A stretch of 64,000 nt of DNA from Sorangium sp025924095 (GTDB lineage Bacteria; Myxococcota_A; Polyangia; Polyangiales; Polyangiaceae). The notes under the pieces were generated by a model that saw only the letters and a list, made by a program, of their open reading frames with translations, was not told the DNA's origin and made no database searches. This document shows, piece after piece, positions 25,379-33,537 of this stretch. Where the stretch lies: the NCBI RefSeq assembly GCF_051521505.1, contig NZ_CP150356.1:248001-312000 (forward strand). Direction: 5' to 3'. A program made the translations under genes and the position numbers. Each line of letters opens with the position of its first letter. Position 1 is the first letter of the stretch.

Positions 25379-25655
25379 GGGGCCCCCGACGGGCCCCGCA
25401 GTGGGGGCAGCGGTCAGCGGCGACGGGGCGGCCGAGAAGGCTCTCGATGGTGGTTCCAGCCGCGCGTGCGGCGCGCATGGCGGTGCCGGGGGACCCGGCG
25501 TACTTGCCCGCGACGATCGCTCGGAGCGTGCGGGCCCGCATGCCCATGTTCTCGTCGAGGCAGGACCACGAGCCGTACAGGCCGCGCAAGTTGCGGAGGG
25601 CGGCGCGGAGCCGCATGCGCTCCACGTCGGTGAGGGAACGGGTGACGCAGACGCG
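25379..25655 (-). pseudogene. Truncated HTH-like protein gene with zinc-ribbon end
   Basis: Leftward frame reading RLRAALRNLRGLYGSWSCLD, GMRARTLRAIVAGKYAGSPG, then RCPHCGARRG. It looks like a small lambda-repressor-type HTH protein with a C-terminal CxxC zinc ribbon, although only one CxxC is seen. The 5' end fuses directly to the duplicated lipoprotein cassette at about 25660, so the natural start is lost. Start and end are approximate. Confidence 0.5.
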
Positions 25656-25662
25656 GCGGCGC

Positions 25663-25863
25663 TTGCCGCTCCGGACTGAGTTGATGGGGAAAATCGATCC
25701 ACTCCGTGCAGCCGAACTCAGCGAAGAGATCACGGAGGAGGTCGGACAGCTCATGGACTACAACCTCCCGCCGGGGATCTTTTGCAAAAGCTTCGCCATC
25801 CAGACGGACGCCGCGTTTAAGTTGAAGTATAAGGGGCTCGGCGCCTCGGTAACGAATCCATGA
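25663..25863 (+). pseudogene. Orphan C-terminal cassette of the lipoprotein
   Basis: 66 codons, from LPLRTELMGKIDPLRAAELS to LGASVTNP, match the end of the 23120-23899 lipoprotein with many substitutions. It has no lipoprotein signal and no N-terminal domain. It still overlaps the next gene by four bases, as in the intact operon. Such silent tips are known from polymorphic toxin loci, where recombination swaps them onto the full-length gene. Here the reading frame is open but no start with a ribosome site was seen. Confidence 0.75.
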
Positions 25864-26423
25864 AGACAACTCGCTCCGAGCTGCTCGACATGATCTACCG
25901 CTTCTATCCGCGGGGCGTGCAGAAAATCCAGCGCATCTATGTGCCTCCGGGCGAGCCCGTCTACGAGGACACGGTGGAGCACCGCCGACTGGTGGAAGCC
26001 GCAAACCGCGGGCGAGCGGAGTACCCGACGTGGAAAGCGATGATCCGCCGACTGGGGGACCGATACGGCCTTCAAGACGAGTCGCTCAGCTTGTTCGGGG
26101 ACGGGGGCGAGCCGGCGTACTCGGCTCGCATCTATCGCCGCAAGGACTTGGAGCCCGTTCCCTCGCCCAACAGCAGGGCTTCGCTCAGCTTCCACGTGAG
26201 CCTCCTCGGGCCTTATTATGGGATCCACGATACGGGCGAGCCCGACGAGATACCGGCGGCGGTTGCAGAAGAGATCGAGGCCACGTACCCCGGCTACGAG
26301 CCGATCCCGTCGGAGCTCGGGAACGAGGTGGTGCCGGATGTGGACATGGATGCGGTGTGGATGGGCGAGGCGACGATCTACATGTGCCTCTTCTCGCCCA
26401 AGTGGACTTGGGTGGACCCGTAA
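25860..26423 (+). CDS. Conserved partner protein (candidate immunity), copy 2
   Basis: 187 aa, paralogue of 23896-24435. The blocks YRFYPRGVQ, EHRRLVEAANRGRAEYP, LSFHVSLLGPYYGI, GNEVVPDV and ATIYMCLFS are conserved. An extra ~10 residues (RRKDLEPVPSPNSR) sit before the LSFHVSLLG block. The start ATG overlaps the cassette stop. Divergence from copy 1 is spread over the protein while the frame is kept, which argues that it is still selected. No own promoter was recognised, so expression may depend on read-through. Confidence 0.7.
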   Translation: MKTTRSELLDMIYRFYPRGVQKIQRIYVPPGEPVYEDTVEHRRLVEAANRGRAEYPTWKAMIRRLGDRYGLQDESLSLFGDGGEPAYSARIYRRKDLEPVPSPNSRASLSFHVSLLGPYYGIHDTGEPDEIPAAVAEEIEATYPGYEPIPSELGNEVVPDVDMDAVWMGEATIYMCLFSPKWTWVDP

Positions 26424-27093
26424 CTACTCCCCCGGGCGACCGCGGTCCACGTGGCCGAGCTCGTGCGCTTCGCCGTAGAGTAGTTCGAGACGAGCTTGGC
26501 GGCGCGCCCTCCGCGGCGGCGGGGCCGTGGCGGTACTCGCCGCGAGGGAGCTCGGGCGGCTTGCACCTGGGCCAGGGGATCATCTCCTCCAGGTAGCAGC
26601 GGTCACATCGCTGGCGGGCGACCTGGGCGAGCTCGAAGAGCGCGAGCTCGGCGCGATCGCCGTGCTCGTCACGCGGGCGCGGCCGCCGTTTACACCTCGC
26701 CGAGCTCGGTCGCGGAGCCGCCCGCCCGCGGAACGGCCGCGCCCGGGCGACGTCGTGCAGCTCGAACCCCGACAGCGAGAGTGCCGTGTCCGTCCGGGCG
26801 TTGGTCTGGCCCGGGAGGCGCGTCGCGAGACGCTATGCGGCGTCACCGGGCGCCTTGCGGCGCAGAACGATGCTTTTCCAGTGCGGTGGCCCTCGGTTGG
26901 GACAGCGTGCTGGAACATCGGTCGGCTCGCCGAGCGGAAGCCGCGTCGTGCTGCCATTCGTTTTCGATACCAGGCGAGGTGATTGCGCCGGGGCGAACCA
27001 ATAGCCGGGGTTACGCCGCGAGCTCCTCAATTTCGGCTCGAACGGCGTGCGCCGCGAATCTGCTCGTGCGTTGGTGGCGTTCGCCTTTCGATT
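26424..27093. other. Repeat-derived stretch, no gene seen
   Basis: The first ~180 bases are the second copy of the 3' flanking repeat (see 24436-24663). After 26600 there are short Glu/Leu-Gly-rich fragments in changing frames, probably decayed coding sequence. Nothing else is supported. It ends at the stop of the leftward CE3-like esterase. Confidence 0.55.
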
Positions 27094-28113
27094 TCAGCGG
27101 AGGTACGGACTCAACGCCTGGAACCAAACATCGGCCATGCGGTTATACCCCGCCTGGTTCGGGTGGAGATTGTCGGCGAAGAGGGACTGCTTGTAGTTGG
27201 TGTCGTTGGTGAACGCTGTGTACATGTCCACCAGCACGATGTGCTGCCCCTTGCTGACGCGCGTCGAAACCAGGTCGGGCATGGCCGCGTTGTAGGCCTT
27301 GATGGCGTTGTTCGTGGCGTCCGTTCTCGACGGCACGATCTGCGCGAGCACCACGAGGATGTTCGGATCACGCATGAAAATCGAGTCGAGCAGCTTGCCC
27401 AGGCGATTCGGTGCGTCCGCAAGGTTGATGTTACCGTTGATGTCGTTCGTTCCGATCATCAACGTAATGATGTTGGGCTTGTAATTCGGAATGCTGGTGC
27501 CCACGAGCTGCGCGATGCCGTTGTTGCCCTCGATCGTCCAGCCGCCGTGACCCTCGTGGTTCCTCGGGAACGTCACTCCGTCCACCATGGGCACGCTGTA
27601 ATCATTGGCGGAACCGACGAAGGTGATGTCGCGGTTCGCTTCGAGCGCGAGGTGGAACAGCGGGGCGCGGTAGCCGCCGGCGACGTTGAAACCCTGCGTG
27701 ATTGAATCGCCGAAGGGCATGATCTTACAGGAGCCGCTCGCCGGGCAGGGCTGGAATGCCGGGCCGCCGCCCGCGCCGGCGCTGCCCCCTGCGGCACCTC
27801 CGTCACCCGCGGTACCTCCGACACCGTCGGATCCGCCGCCCATGCCACCCGAGCCCGCTCCGCCGGCGCCCCCGGTGCCGCCGGTGCCTCCTGCACCGGC
27901 GTTCGCCGCGCCCCCGCTGGTCGCGCTCGAGCCGGAACTGCCGGGCGAGCCGGCCGCTGTCCCGCTGCCGCTCGTGGTCCCGGCGCTGGCCGTGCTCGCG
28001 GTTCCGTCCGTCGTCGTGCCAGGCGAGTCGGCGCCGTCACTGCACGCTGCGACGAGCAGCACCACACACGCGAGGACGGCGGAAGAAGAAAATTTTAGGC
28101 GGTGTACGAGCAT
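27094..28113 (-). CDS. CE3-like SGNH esterase lipoprotein
   Basis: 339 aa from the ATG at 28113, which opens a lipoprotein signal with LVAAC. Residues about 25-125 are a G/S/T-rich linker. The catalytic domain has SGNH block I IMPFGDSITQGF (Ser nucleophile), GGYRAPL, the NHEGHGGWTI motif, block III LMIGTNDIN and block V DNLHPNQAGYNRMA (Asp/His). This set is typical of carbohydrate esterase family 3 acetylxylan esterases. Codon use is less GC-rich than its neighbours, a hint of transfer. Together with the GH43 enzyme it points to plant cell wall degradation. Confidence 0.9.
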   Translation of the reverse strand: MLVHRLKFSSSAVLACVVLLVAACSDGADSPGTTTDGTASTASAGTTSGSGTAAGSPGSSGSSATSGGAANAGAGGTGGTGGAGGAGSGGMGGGSDGVGGTAGDGGAAGGSAGAGGGPAFQPCPASGSCKIMPFGDSITQGFNVAGGYRAPLFHLALEANRDITFVGSANDYSVPMVDGVTFPRNHEGHGGWTIEGNNGIAQLVGTSIPNYKPNIITLMIGTNDINGNINLADAPNRLGKLLDSIFMRDPNILVVLAQIVPSRTDATNNAIKAYNAAMPDLVSTRVSKGQHIVLVDMYTAFTNDTNYKQSLFADNLHPNQAGYNRMADVWFQALSPYLR

Positions 28114-29332
28114 CTGCTGCGCATAACACGATCGCGGCTCCACCGCGATTGTGAAGCGCAGCTTATCGAAGAGGCCGTTGTCGTTGAACGATTTTCTCGC
28201 GAGGGGAAGTGCGTCTGGACGGCGGCGCTCTTCGCGGCCACGCGGCGCCCGAGCGCGAACGGCGGTTACACCGTAACCACCCGACCCTCGCCATGGGCAC
28301 GGCCCCTCGCGGCTCTCGCCGGGGTCGACGATGTTGGGCGGGGGGCGGCGTCGGCCCACGACTCGGCGCGGGCACAGGCGGTCCTGAAAGAGGGCCCGGT
28401 GACGTGGCCTCCACCTGTGTCGCCGACCAGAGCGCGCGTGGTTCAGGTCGCGTCGGCGTCGCCGGCGCTCGGAGCAGCGAGCTCGCCCAGGCGTCGGGCA
28501 GCAGTTCGTCTAGCTGTGTATCTCGGCAACTTGCAGCGTCACATTGTTAAACGACGACAGGTCCATCCGCGCGACCTCGATCATCTCGGCGGAAGGTCGC
28601 GCGGACGTCGTCGCCCACACCGAGGTGCCGTGGGTACGAGGTCACGGCGGCGCCGAAGCGCTATCTGGCGCGCTCCATCCCGGCGCAGACCAGGCGCGGC
28701 GCGCGTTGCCGTTGCGCGAACACCGTTTCGTGCGGCGGTCACCGGGGGGCAGACTCGATCGCTGCCCGCCGCTCCGCTTCCAGCGTAGGCTTGTCGGCCG
28801 CCTGCTCGTCGAGCGGCGACGGCATCGTGGGTGTGTGCCGAAGGTCAGTGCGCGCGCTTCGGATCGGAGCCGCTCGCGTGTCACGGCAGTCCGAGCAGCC
28901 GACCGATCGTCTCGTGAACGACCCGGGCCACCGCCTCGTCGCCGACCGCGACCGCGCGGGTCAGGGCCTCGGCAAGCGAGGCGACAACGGCGGATCGAAG
29001 CGAACGGTTCATCGGGGCGAGTTCCCCAGGCCCCAGGCTCGCCGGTTGGGTCCATGCCGCCCGAGGGGGGCGATCCGTCGCCACACCCTTCCGAAATCCT
29101 AATGGAAACGACGGATCGCGATGGTTCGCCACCTCAAATTTGTTCCCCAAGCTCGTCCCTGGCTCCCCGTCCACGGTAGGCTCCCCGCGCGGAGGACCCC
29201 CTCGCCGGGAGCCGGCCGGCCCGGAAATCCCTCCGCCGCACCAGGGACGAACCTCCGCAATCCGGGGCGGGCCGCGCCCCCGCCTCCGATCGGCGTTGCC
29301 CGCCCTTTCCCTTCCGTGATGTGCTGCGGGGC
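28114..29332. other. Long intergenic stretch, one possible small frame
   Basis: The first ~80 bases carry the likely promoter of the leftward esterase. Most of the rest is GC-rich with no supported gene. The only candidate is the 43-codon leftward frame at 28881-29012. No repeat or strong hairpin was noticed. Confidence 0.5.
28881..29012 (-). CDS. Possible small helical protein
   Basis: 43 aa: an amphipathic helix pair (VVASLAEALTRAVAVGDEAV then ARVVHETIGRLLG). The composition is protein-like and the frame has good third-position GC. It could be the end of a decayed larger gene. No function can be given. Confidence 0.35.
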   Translation of the reverse strand: MNRSLRSAVVASLAEALTRAVAVGDEAVARVVHETIGRLLGLP

Positions 29333-30676
29333 ATGGTCGCTTCGAAGCTTGTCGCGGTCCTCTCCACATGCACCCTCGCGCTGGCGGCCGCCTTGACCGG
29401 AGGCTGCACCGCGTCGGATGACCCGTCGGAGCCCAAGGCGGACGACTGCTCGACGGAGGGGCAGAACCGGTTCCTGTTCGATCTGATGAAGGACGCCTAT
29501 CTCTGGTACGACCGCGTGCCGGACGTGGACCACCGGGCTTACCCCTCGCCCGAGGCGCTGCTCGAGGATCTCGTCGACACGTCGCGAGACCGCTGGAGCT
29601 ACATCGCGCCCACGAGCGAATACGAGGCCTATTTCGAGGAGGGGCAGACCCTCGGGCTCGGCGTCCGGTGGAGCTTCGACCTGGAGGGCAACCTCCGGCT
29701 CGCGCTCGTCCATCCGGCCTCGCCCGCGGGGGCGGCGGGCCTGCGGCGGGGCGACAGGGTGCTGGCCATCAACAAGATCGATGTCGAGCAGGTGGCGAGC
29801 GACGATCTCTGGGCAGAGGTGACGGGCCCCGACGAGGAGGGCGTCGATGTCTCGCTGACGATCGAGCGCGCGGGCGCCGAGGTCTTCACGGTCGCTGTCC
29901 GGAAGGCGGTGTATCCCATGACCACGGTGCTGAACCCGCGGATCCTGAAGGCGGGAGCCGCGACGGTCGGTTACCTCGTGCTCACCACCTTCATCGAGCC
30001 CACCACAAAGGAGCTCGACGCCGCCTTCGCGATGTTCAGGGACAGCGAGATCGACGAGCTCGTCCTCGATCTGCGCTACAACGGCGGCGGGCGCCTCGCC
30101 GTCGAGAGGCACCTCGCGAGCCTGATCCACCGGCCTGCGGAGAGCGGCGCGCTGCTCGACGTCATGGCGCATAACGACCGGCACGTCGACTGGGACAAGC
30201 GGGCTTTGTTCGAGGACCTCGACCAGCCGGCGCTCCCCCTGTCCCGGCTTGTCGTCATCACCACCGGCGCGACGGCCTCGGCGAGCGAGACGCTGATCAA
30301 CAGCCTGCGCGCCTACATGGACGTCCAGATCGTCGGCTCGACGACGCACGGCAAGCCCGTCGGCATGCACGGGTGGACCTACTGCGACAAGAGCCTGCAC
30401 CCGATCTCGTTCCGGGTGCTCAACGCGAAGGACGAGGGGGATTTCTACGAAGGCTTCGCCCCCGACTGCGCCGCCCACGAGACGCTCGACGCCGAGCTCG
30501 GCGACACGGCCGAGACGTGCCTCGCCGAGGCCCTGCACCTGCTGGAGCACGGCGCGTGCTCGACCCCGGCGGAGCCGGGCGAGGCGGGCGAGGCAGGCGA
30601 GGCAGGCGAGCGACGCGCCGCACCGCCGCGCGAGATCCCCTGGGACGGCTTCCGGCGCGAGGTCGGCGCGCTCTGA
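29333..30676 (+). CDS. S41 (C-terminal processing-type) peptidase lipoprotein
   Basis: 447 aa from the ATG at 29333; an in-frame GTG at 29321 is the alternative. The signal has the lipobox-like TGGC. After an N-terminal helical cap (LMKDAYLWYDRVPDVD) comes a PDZ-like domain (LGLGVRWSFD to VAVRKAVYP) and the S41 catalytic domain: DELVLDLRYNGGG, TGATASASE with Ser318, and TTHGKPVGM with Lys341. The Ser/Lys spacing fits the CtpA dyad. The C-terminus has a GEAGEAGEAGE repeat. Likely a periplasmic or surface protease; targets unknown. Confidence 0.9.
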   Translation: MVASKLVAVLSTCTLALAAALTGGCTASDDPSEPKADDCSTEGQNRFLFDLMKDAYLWYDRVPDVDHRAYPSPEALLEDLVDTSRDRWSYIAPTSEYEAYFEEGQTLGLGVRWSFDLEGNLRLALVHPASPAGAAGLRRGDRVLAINKIDVEQVASDDLWAEVTGPDEEGVDVSLTIERAGAEVFTVAVRKAVYPMTTVLNPRILKAGAATVGYLVLTTFIEPTTKELDAAFAMFRDSEIDELVLDLRYNGGGRLAVERHLASLIHRPAESGALLDVMAHNDRHVDWDKRALFEDLDQPALPLSRLVVITTGATASASETLINSLRAYMDVQIVGSTTHGKPVGMHGWTYCDKSLHPISFRVLNAKDEGDFYEGFAPDCAAHETLDAELGDTAETCLAEALHLLEHGACSTPAEPGEAGEAGEAGERRAAPPREIPWDGFRREVGAL

Positions 30677-30724
30677 GGCCCTCTCGTCCTCACGGGACTT
30701 CCCGCGCGTGGAACCAAAGCCCGG

Positions 30725-30757
30725 CGGCCTGCCGGGCCGGCGCCGCCCGGCAGGCCG
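30725..30757. terminator. Strong 13-bp GC hairpin after the S41 gene
   Basis: CGGCCTGCCGGGC pairs perfectly with GCCCGGCAGGCCG around a 7-base loop. It lies 49 bp after the S41 stop and before the peroxiredoxin promoter. No T-tract follows, as is common for terminators in very GC-rich genomes. Confidence 0.6.
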
Positions 30758-30803
30758 GCCAGCCGCCGGCGAGGCGCCAGCGCAAAAGACCGCAGCGACC
30801 GGC

Positions 30804-30832
30804 TTGACACGTTGAGCGGCTTGGCGGAGATT
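30804..30832 (+). promoter_or_regulatory. Candidate sigma-70 promoter of the peroxiredoxin gene
   Basis: TTGACA at 30804-30809 is a perfect -35 box. A weak -10 (GAGATT, 30827-30832) follows after 17 bp. The start codon is 47 bp further on. The -35 is convincing; the -10 is not. Confidence 0.4.
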
Positions 30833-30878
30833 CCTCCGTCATAGCGGACGTAGCGCCGCGGCCAAGGAGGGACACTGT

Positions 30879-31517
30879 ATGAGCCTGCAACTCGGAAGCA
30901 TCGCGCCTGATTTCGAGCAAGAGTCCACGCACGGGAAGATCCGGTTCCACGAGTGGGCCGGGAGCTCGTGGGTGATCCTGTTCTCGCACCCGAAGGATTT
31001 CACCCCGGTCTGCACGACCGAGCTCGGCGCGGTCGCGCACCTCAAGGCGGAGTTCGACAAGCGCGGCGTCAAGCCCATCGCCCTCAGCGTCGACGACGTC
31101 GACTCGCACAAGCGCTGGTCTGTCGATATCGAGGAGACGCAGCGCACGAAGCTGAACTATCCGATCCTCGCCGACGTGGACCGGAAGGTGTCGGGCCTTT
31201 ACGGGATGATCCACCCGCAGGCGAGCGACACGCTCACGGTCCGCTCGGTGTTCCTCATCGATCCGAACAAGAAGATCCGCGCGACGTTCACGTACCCGGC
31301 GAGCACCGGGCGCAACTTCGATGAGATCCTGCGCCTCATCGACTCGCTCCAGCTCACGGACAGCCACTCCGTGGCGACGCCCGCGAACTGGAAGGACGGC
31401 GATGAGGTGGTGATCGTCCCCTCGCTCCAGGACCCCGAGGTCCTCAAGCAGAAGTTCCCCAAGGGCTACAACGCCGTCCGCCCGTACCTTCGCCTGACCC
31501 CGCAGCCGAACCGCTGA
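30879..31517 (+). CDS. 1-Cys peroxiredoxin (Prx6 type)
   Basis: 212 aa. The peroxidatic Cys45 sits in FSHPKDFTPVCTTELG. No other Cys exists in the protein, so it is a true 1-Cys enzyme. The C-terminal extension (TPANWKDGDEVVIVPSLQD, KGYNAVRPYLR) is characteristic of the Prx6 group. It reduces H2O2 and organic peroxides in the cytoplasm with an external thiol donor. It stands alone with its own likely promoter, between a terminator-like hairpin and gene remnants. Confidence 0.96.
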   Translation: MSLQLGSIAPDFEQESTHGKIRFHEWAGSSWVILFSHPKDFTPVCTTELGAVAHLKAEFDKRGVKPIALSVDDVDSHKRWSVDIEETQRTKLNYPILADVDRKVSGLYGMIHPQASDTLTVRSVFLIDPNKKIRATFTYPASTGRNFDEILRLIDSLQLTDSHSVATPANWKDGDEVVIVPSLQDPEVLKQKFPKGYNAVRPYLRLTPQPNR

Positions 31518-31770
31518 GGCGGCGCGGCGGGGCTCAGTGAAGCCCCGCCCTCCAGCGCCTGCCTCGCCCGCGGGTCGTCCCGGAACGACGCGGGGAACGG
31601 GATCTGCCCGGCCCCCGCGAACCCCCGGAGCTTCGCGGCCAGGTTCACCGTCCTGCCAAAGTAGTCACTCCCCTTGTTCAGGTTCACGGCGAGGCACGAC
31701 CCTCTGTTGAGGCTGAGCCGCAGGCGGAGCCCGAGGTCGCTCCGGTCCGGGTGAGACCGCTCCTGGAGCG
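31518..31770 (-). pseudogene. Remnant of a class III adenylate/guanylate cyclase domain
   Basis: The leftward translation contains LRLRLSLNRGSCLAVNLNKG, then SDYFGRTVNLAAKLRGFAG, then AGQIPFPASFRDDPRAR. This is the second half of a class III cyclase catalytic domain (the FG.TVNLAA motif is diagnostic). No start or N-terminal half is present and the frame upstream is not cyclase-like. Boundaries are approximate. Confidence 0.75.
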
Positions 31771-31928
31771 CGAAGGCGGAGCTCCGTCCACTGGAACGCA
31801 TGACCGAGGACGCGCGACGCGCCGCGGAGCGACCTGCCGGTCGGTCCGGGCTCCGCGCCCACGAAAGGCGCGGGCGAATGGCGCCGTCGCGCACGGACTG
31901 ACGTCCAGCCACGACGTCATGGTCTCCG

Positions 31929-32201
31929 TTGCGGCGAGACGCGTTTAAGATCGTGGGCAACGTCCTCTACACGCCGCGCCTCGACAGGGGATCGATCCTG
32001 GTCTATGCGGGCGGCGCGGAGGACCCTTGCTTCAAGAGCGATTACAACGTGGTCGTGGACCGCTTCAGCAGGGACAACGGTGATACGATCATCAGCCTCG
32101 CGAGCTGGCGGCGAGCTACGGGGCAAGATAGGCACTCGTTCCTCGCGACGCCGGGTATGCTGTTCTTCGATTTTGCAAGAGACGATTATTCAATACATTG
32201 A
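31929..32201 (+). pseudogene. C-terminal remnant of a beta-helix repeat protein
   Basis: 90 codons, with NVLYTPRLDRGSILVYAGGA, SDYNVVVDRFSRDNGDTIIS, LASWRRATGQDRHSF and LATPGMLFFDFARDDYSIH. This matches the last coils of secreted right-handed parallel beta-helix proteins (SDYN.VVDRF...GD.I.SLA.WRAATGQD.HS). The N-terminal region is missing. It lies near the cyclase remnant, so 31.5-32.2 kb is a graveyard of broken genes. Confidence 0.7.
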
Positions 32202-32399
32202 TGCTCGTTCCATCTGGTTGCCCTGCTTCGTGGTGCACGGCGGCCTTTGCACCGGCGCTCCGCCCGCTGACCGAGCCTCGCTCGTCACCGGTCCTCGCTG
32301 CTTCGCCTCCTGCCCCGCTCCACCCTGATCCAGGGGAGCCTCGCGACCGCGCTCGGCGCTTCGGCGAGCGCGGCTGGCCCTCGCTCGCTCTCCGGCGCG

Positions 32400-33473
32400 T
32401 CATGGCAGCGCGACAGGCACGGCCTCGATCCGCGTGCTGACGACCCTCCGGCGCTGCGCGCCGATGTTCGCCTGATCGATCCGAAACATCAGCGAGAATT
32501 TCTTCTCGTCAGGCGCCGGCGCGAGATGAGGCGACCTGAAGCGGTCATCCCGCGAGTCTTCGCGGACGATCGGCTTGCCGCCGTCATGCTTCCACATCGG
32601 CGCCGGCGTCCCATGCCCCGTCCCGTCGGGCATGACGACCCGGCTGCTCACGTGGACGGTGACCCTGCTCCCGGCCACGAAATCGCCGTTCATCGACAGC
32701 GCCTGCCCGGAGAAGCGCTTCAACACCGCCTGTGCAATGAGCCGCCAGTCCTCGCCGTTCCCCGCGTTTGCCCCGAGGAAGCGCACCGAGACAAGCTGGC
32801 CCTTCGCGTTCAAGGTGAGCTCGAACGAGCTGTCGGCGACGTCCGGCGCGACGGAGGACGACACCTCCTCCGCGACGGCCGAGGCGAGCGTGCCCGCGGC
32901 GGGAAAGACCGGCACGGGCGCTCGCCCGCCCTGGTCTGCGTCGCTCCGAGCGGAGCGCGGCGGGACGGGGCGCCCGGGGGCGAGGGGGCGTCTGGGGGCG
33001 ATGGACCTCGCCGGTGGCTTCACGGGCAGGACACCTGGCAATGTCCAGACTGGCACGCCGTCGAGGCCAGGTGGGGCGGCGGCGAGGGGAGGCGCGTCGT
33101 ACGCGTCCGGAGGCGCGCTCTCGCGGGCCGCCGGTTCGGCGCTCGACGCTTGCGCGGAATCCGCCTCGGGCGGCGCCGCCGGGCGCGCTCGCGGCGCGGC
33201 GCGACGAGAGCCGGGGTCGGTGCTCTTCGTCCGCGCGAGGCCCTGGGGCGGCTCGATCGGCAGATCGTCCGGCGCCCTGGGCTGGTCTGGCAGCACGTCG
33301 ATGTCCAGCGACACGAGCGGCTCGACCTCCTCGCCCGCGCCGGCCCGCGCGCGCTCGTCGATGACCTGCGGCACGAGCGCGCGAGCAGCGACGACGCCTC
33401 CCGCGTGGAGGAGGAACGCAGCGAGCAGAGAGAAGGAGTCCCGGCCACGCACAGGCCGCCGACCGTAGCACAT
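32400..33473 (-). CDS. TonB-like membrane-anchored protein
   Basis: 357 aa from the ATG at 33473. One N-terminal membrane helix (SLLAAFLLHAGGVVAARAL) is followed by a long Pro/Ala/Arg-rich periplasm-spanning region (about residues 45-200). A C-terminal domain then has FELTLNAKGQLVSVRFLGA and LIAQAVLKRFSGQAL, like the strand-helix-strand of TonB-type energy transducers. No ExbB/ExbD or receptor gene is adjacent. Its neighbours on both sides are unrelated. The family assignment is moderate. Confidence 0.65.
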   Translation of the reverse strand: MCYGRRPVRGRDSFSLLAAFLLHAGGVVAARALVPQVIDERARAGAGEEVEPLVSLDIDVLPDQPRAPDDLPIEPPQGLARTKSTDPGSRRAAPRARPAAPPEADSAQASSAEPAARESAPPDAYDAPPLAAAPPGLDGVPVWTLPGVLPVKPPARSIAPRRPLAPGRPVPPRSARSDADQGGRAPVPVFPAAGTLASAVAEEVSSSVAPDVADSSFELTLNAKGQLVSVRFLGANAGNGEDWRLIAQAVLKRFSGQALSMNGDFVAGSRVTVHVSSRVVMPDGTGHGTPAPMWKHDGGKPIVREDSRDDRFRSPHLAPAPDEKKFSLMFRIDQANIGAQRRRVVSTRIEAVPVALP

Positions 33474-33537
33474 CGGCGCGCTTTCCGTGGTCCCCGGCCG
33501 CCCAACTCCGGCGCGGCCGTGTGGCAGGACATGAAGT

